Shown piece by piece: positions 21,814 through 24,253 of a stretch of DNA of 24,253 bases. The stretch's first letter is position 1; every line of letters starts with the position of its first letter. Below the pieces are notes generated by a model. That model saw only the letters and a list, made by a program, of their open reading frames with translations. It did no database searches and had not been told where the DNA came from. The position numbers and the translations under genes are program-made. The DNA comes from Ruminococcus flavefaciens (GTDB taxonomy: Bacteria > Bacillota_A > Clostridia > Oscillospirales > Ruminococcaceae): positions 1-24,253 of the forward strand of contig SFFP01000026.1 of NCBI GenBank assembly GCA_004556875.1, written 5' to 3'.

Positions 21814-21842
21814 TTTACTTTTTTTTAGACCTGATATATAAT
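21814..21842 (+). promoter_or_regulatory. Candidate promoter of the scaC leader
   Basis: TTTACT (21814-21819), 17 nt, TATAAT (21837-21842). The -10 is perfect, the -35 weak. Transcription from here would give a leader of about 370 nt before scaC. Another TATAAT at 22156-22161 has no acceptable -35. Confidence 0.5.
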
Positions 21843-21849
21843 GAAATCA

Positions 21850-22205
21850 TGAATAAATATAGATTTTGGGATTAAGTATCTCATCACGGTAGTGTGATGC
21901 GTCTTATGACAAAACCACTGCTTACAGAGCAAAAGTTTTCAGTCACAGGCTGACGGCAGAGTGGAGCTTCAGGGCGGCGTGTACAAACGTCGGTTAGCTT
22001 GGATTTCCGCCGTAAACCGCAGCTCAGACAGCTTGAGCCTGATCTGTATGACTGAGCAGCAGTTCATTGCCGGCCGTTTTTGCATTCAGTTTTCATTCGT
22101 ATATCGGTGATATGGTTTTGCAAATGGCGGAAAGATCCGCTGCATTAAGACAAGATATAATTAAAGGGGCACCCCGTTCCTTTGTTATATAACATTTTCT
22201 GAAGA
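21850..22205 (+). other. Long, potentially structured scaC leader (unassigned RNA element)
   Basis: No credible gene lies here. The segment 21900-22080 is clearly richer in G+C than its flanks and holds several inverted repeats: CATCAC/GTGATG (21882-21887/21894-21899); GGCGG with CCGCC, enclosing CGGCGT/ACGTCG, in about 21975-22014; GCTCA/TGAGC near 22022-22038; GCGGA-AAGA-TCCGC (22127-22140); and GGGG-CA-CCCC (22166-22175) close to the ribosome binding site. I could not match it to a known riboswitch class (c-di-GMP, cobalamin, SAM, TPP, glycine and purine consensus were considered). A regulatory leader or a small RNA is possible. Confidence 0.4.
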
Positions 22206-22219
22206 AGGAGGAAAAAATA

Positions 22220-23068
22220 ATGAAGACAAAAAAGGTAGTCGTCGGAGCTATCGCTGCTACGATGCTTTCACTTTCAGTCTGCTCACTTGCACCTGTTGTT
22301 GCTGCTGGCGAAACAGTGCAGATATCCGTTGGCAAAGCAACTGCAGAGGTAGGTGAAAAGTTCTCAGTGGACGTATCATTAGCTGATATCCCATCTTCCG
22401 GCATCCAGGCACTCGACTTTGCTATTACTTATGATAGCAGTGCTCTCAAAATTGATTCCGTTGATGCTGGAGCACTTATCAATTCTGGTGTAGACAAGGC
22501 TGATCTCTCAGCTTCACTCTTACCATGCTTTGAAAGTTACATCAACAGCAAAGAGGGCAATGTAAGCTTGACCTGGTCAACTGCTACTGATGATGCTTCA
22601 TACTGGCTCAAGGGCAATGGCGTATATTGTACTATCAATGGTACTGTATTAAGCGGTGCTAAGGAAGCAACATACGACCTTAAGGTTGTTCCTATCGAAC
22701 GTGAGACATATTACGGTTCGAAGAAGTCCAATGCTACAATCGGCTGCGGATATGAGAAGGACGGCAAGCCTGTAAAGCTTGACGTTGCTGTAAGCAACGG
22801 AAGTGTCAAGGTCGGCAAGGAAGTTACTACAACTACAACAACTAATAATGTTGTAAGTGCAAAACTTCGCGGAGATGCAAACTGTGATAATCAGGTTGAT
22901 ATGTCAGACATCGTACTCATTATGCAGAGTCTTGCAAACCCTGATAAGTATAAGTTATCAGATATAGGCAATGCAAATGCAGATGTAGACGACAGCTCAA
23001 AGGGCGTTACTGTCGGTGACGCTAGCAAGATCCAGAAGTGGCTCCTCAAGAGCATTTCTGAACTTTGA
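22220..23068 (+). CDS. scaC: Adaptor scaffoldin ScaC (one cohesin, one dockerin)
   Basis: The 282-residue secreted protein has a signal peptide (1-28, cleavage near VVAA), a cohesin (about 31-200; VQISVGKATAEVGEKFSVDV, IQALDFAITYDSSALKID, GNVSLTWSTAT, NGTVLSGAKEATYDLKV), a short Thr linker (TTTTTT, 203-208), and a C-terminal dockerin (214-282). The first Ca-loop is DANCDNQVDMSD; the second (NADVDDSSKGVTVGDA) carries extra residues, as in R. flavefaciens scaffoldin dockerins. In that organism ScaC docks on ScaA and its cohesin recruits a different set of enzymes, changing the cellulosome's content. Size, domain order and position before a larger scaffoldin gene all fit scaC. AAGGAGG lies 8 nt before the ATG. 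No terminator is seen before the next gene, so they may be co-transcribed. Confidence 0.85.
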   Translation: MKTKKVVVGAIAATMLSLSVCSLAPVVAAGETVQISVGKATAEVGEKFSVDVSLADIPSSGIQALDFAITYDSSALKIDSVDAGALINSGVDKADLSASLLPCFESYINSKEGNVSLTWSTATDDASYWLKGNGVYCTINGTVLSGAKEATYDLKVVPIERETYYGSKKSNATIGCGYEKDGKPVKLDVAVSNGSVKVGKEVTTTTTTNNVVSAKLRGDANCDNQVDMSDIVLIMQSLANPDKYKLSDIGNANADVDDSSKGVTVGDASKIQKWLLKSISEL

Positions 23069-23165
23069 TCCGAGATTATCTGATTTGTCCCCCTTACAAA
23101 GGAATACAAACCCAATTTATGTTTTATTAATAGGCTTAAAAACCTAAAGAAAGGAATTATTACAA

Positions 23166-24253
23166 ATGAAACAGTTGCTTTCTGCAGCCACATCTTTAGT
23201 TATGGCTGCAACAATGGTAGCTGCAGCAGCTCCAGTAGCTGTAAGTGCTGCTGATGCTACCAAGGGATTTTCTGTTAAAACATATGATTCAAAGAACCCT
23301 TCAGCTGCATCAGCTAAGTCATCAATTACAATAAATAAGGAAGATATCCCTGCTGGCGGATATGTTATCCCAACAGCTTTATATTACTCAGAGGCAACAG
23401 TTAATTCAACAGATTCACTTCTCGTTGCTCTGACAACAGATTCAAAGGATATCTCTTTCAAGTATTATGATCCTGCTGATGTATATGCTGACGAAGCATC
23501 AACATATACAATCAATGGCACAGAGTTTACAACAAACCGTTATATCTCATTTGCTGGTTACTGCAACTCCAAGAGAGAAGGCTACAAGGCTGGCGGTAAG
23601 TATGTATTCGGCTGCGATCCTTCACAGGCTGCTGCTGGTACAGACAACTACTTCCTCGGCTGCTCATGGATGAACAACGGTGTTGATTACAAGTGGGCTG
23701 GCGATTCATCAGATGCATATCCTTTCTATGTATTTGATACAGTTATCCCACAGAGCATCAAGGCTGGCACATACACAGTTAAGTTCTGTGACTACAACAC
23801 AGACTCAACAGGCGTAAACAACAACCCATCACCAATGGTTGAGGGCGCTGGCTCAAGATACACAATCAAGGGCGGCACAGACCTTCCTCTCAAGCTTGAG
23901 GAATTCACAATCAACGTTGTTGAGCCTGGTCAGACTCCAGAGACAACAACTACAGCTAAGCCTGTTGAAACAACAACAACAGCTGCTCCTGTTGTCACAA
24001 CAACAACACAGGGTCAGTCTACTTCTAAGGCAGACGTTACATTCGACTTTGTTGAGTACAACAGCCAGAAGGCATCAATCACAGCTAAGGCTGGCGATAA
24101 GATCGACGTTGACGTAAACATCAACGCTGGTTCAAACGACATCTCTGCACTTGATGTTCTCTTCAAGCTCTCAGATGGTCTTAAGCTCGATGCAATCACA
24201 GGTACAGCTGATGCATTCCCAACAGCAACAGTATCTTCTAACGTTGCAGAGCT
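23166..24253 (+). CDS. scaA: Large scaffoldin, N-terminal part (ScaA-like, 3' truncated)
   Basis: The ATG at 23166 follows AAAGGA by 11 nt; the frame runs to the window edge (362 codons) without a stop. Residues 1-28 are a signal peptide (AVSA cleavage). Residues ~29-250 form an unassigned beta-rich module (FSVKTYDSKNPSAASAKSSI, several Cys, then YPFYVFDTVIP and SIKAGTYTVKFCDY). A Thr/Pro-rich linker (about 253-287; four TTTT blocks) leads to a cohesin starting at ADVTFDFVEYNSQKASITAK with SALDVLFKLSDGLKLDAI, cut by the edge. Position directly after scaC suggests scaA, the primary scaffoldin in R. flavefaciens, but further cohesins and the C-terminal dockerin are outside the window, so the name is provisional. 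Confidence 0.75.
   Translation, partial: MKQLLSAATSLVMAATMVAAAAPVAVSAADATKGFSVKTYDSKNPSAASAKSSITINKEDIPAGGYVIPTALYYSEATVNSTDSLLVALTTDSKDISFKYYDPADVYADEASTYTINGTEFTTNRYISFAGYCNSKREGYKAGGKYVFGCDPSQAAAGTDNYFLGCSWMNNGVDYKWAGDSSDAYPFYVFDTVIPQSIKAGTYTVKFCDYNTDSTGVNNNPSPMVEGAGSRYTIKGGTDLPLKLEEFTINVVEPGQTPETTTTAKPVETTTTAAPVVTTTTQGQSTSKADVTFDFVEYNSQKASITAKAGDKIDVDVNINAGSNDISALDVLFKLSDGLKLDAITGTADAFPTATVSSNVAE

Noticed and set aside
21850..22100. c-di-GMP or cobalamin riboswitch before scaC
   Set aside because: Only short matches such as CCACTG were found; the conserved cores of these riboswitches are absent.

Overview
The window looks like chromosomal DNA of a cellulosome-forming Ruminococcus, most like R. 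flavefaciens. The evidence is a cohesin-dockerin adaptor scaffoldin (ScaC type) followed by the start of a larger scaffoldin, Thr-rich linkers, a dockerin fused to a peptidase, and a sortase-anchored Thr-rich surface protein. Firmicute promoters (TTGnnn-17-TATAAT, often with an extended TGn -10), strong AGGAGG ribosome binding sites and spore germination genes agree with this. The species is an inference from gene content; nothing here proves it.

Layout. 1-670: 3' end of a sortase-anchored surface protein and its terminator. 729-1886: a CorA-family ion transporter behind a leader with a short peptide ORF and competing hairpins. 2025-6376: an NAD group (nadB, a dockerin-VanY peptidase, nadC, a HIT protein), with nadC and the HIT gene overlapping. 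6401-8864: two overlapping germinant receptor genes (A and B subunits). 8870-10446, minus strand: tadA and a CPBP-type membrane protein split over two reading frames. 10565-11095: a very short GerAC-like lipoprotein, probably the missing C subunit of the receptor. 11092-15428, minus strand: a Cys-rich small protein, tsaD, rimI and polA. 15876-17852: GTP-type PEP carboxykinase with a consensus promoter. 17968-20120: a flavin-binding PNPOx-like protein, a GtrA-like membrane protein and a DusB-type tRNA dihydrouridine synthase. 20335-21705: a CapA-like lipoprotein. 21814 to the end: a long, structured, G+C-richer leader, scaC, and the first 362 codons of a ScaA-like scaffoldin.

How the genes work together. 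NadB and NadC are two of the three de novo NAD steps; nadA is not in the window. PEP carboxykinase fits the CO2-fixing succinate fermentation of ruminal cellulolytic bacteria. TsaD, RimI, TadA and DusB concern tRNA modification or protein acetylation. ScaC and the next scaffoldin are structural parts of the cell-surface cellulosome, and the dockerin-bearing D,D-carboxypeptidase-like protein may be recruited to the same surface scaffold. The receptor genes imply that the lineage forms spores or recently did.

No tRNA, rRNA, CRISPR array, insertion sequence or phage gene was recognised. The points most worth a second look are the leader of the CorA homologue, the dockerin-peptidase, the reduced germinant receptor, the heptanucleotide repeat inside rimI, the split CPBP gene, and the long leader of scaC with the unusual N-terminal module of the following scaffoldin.
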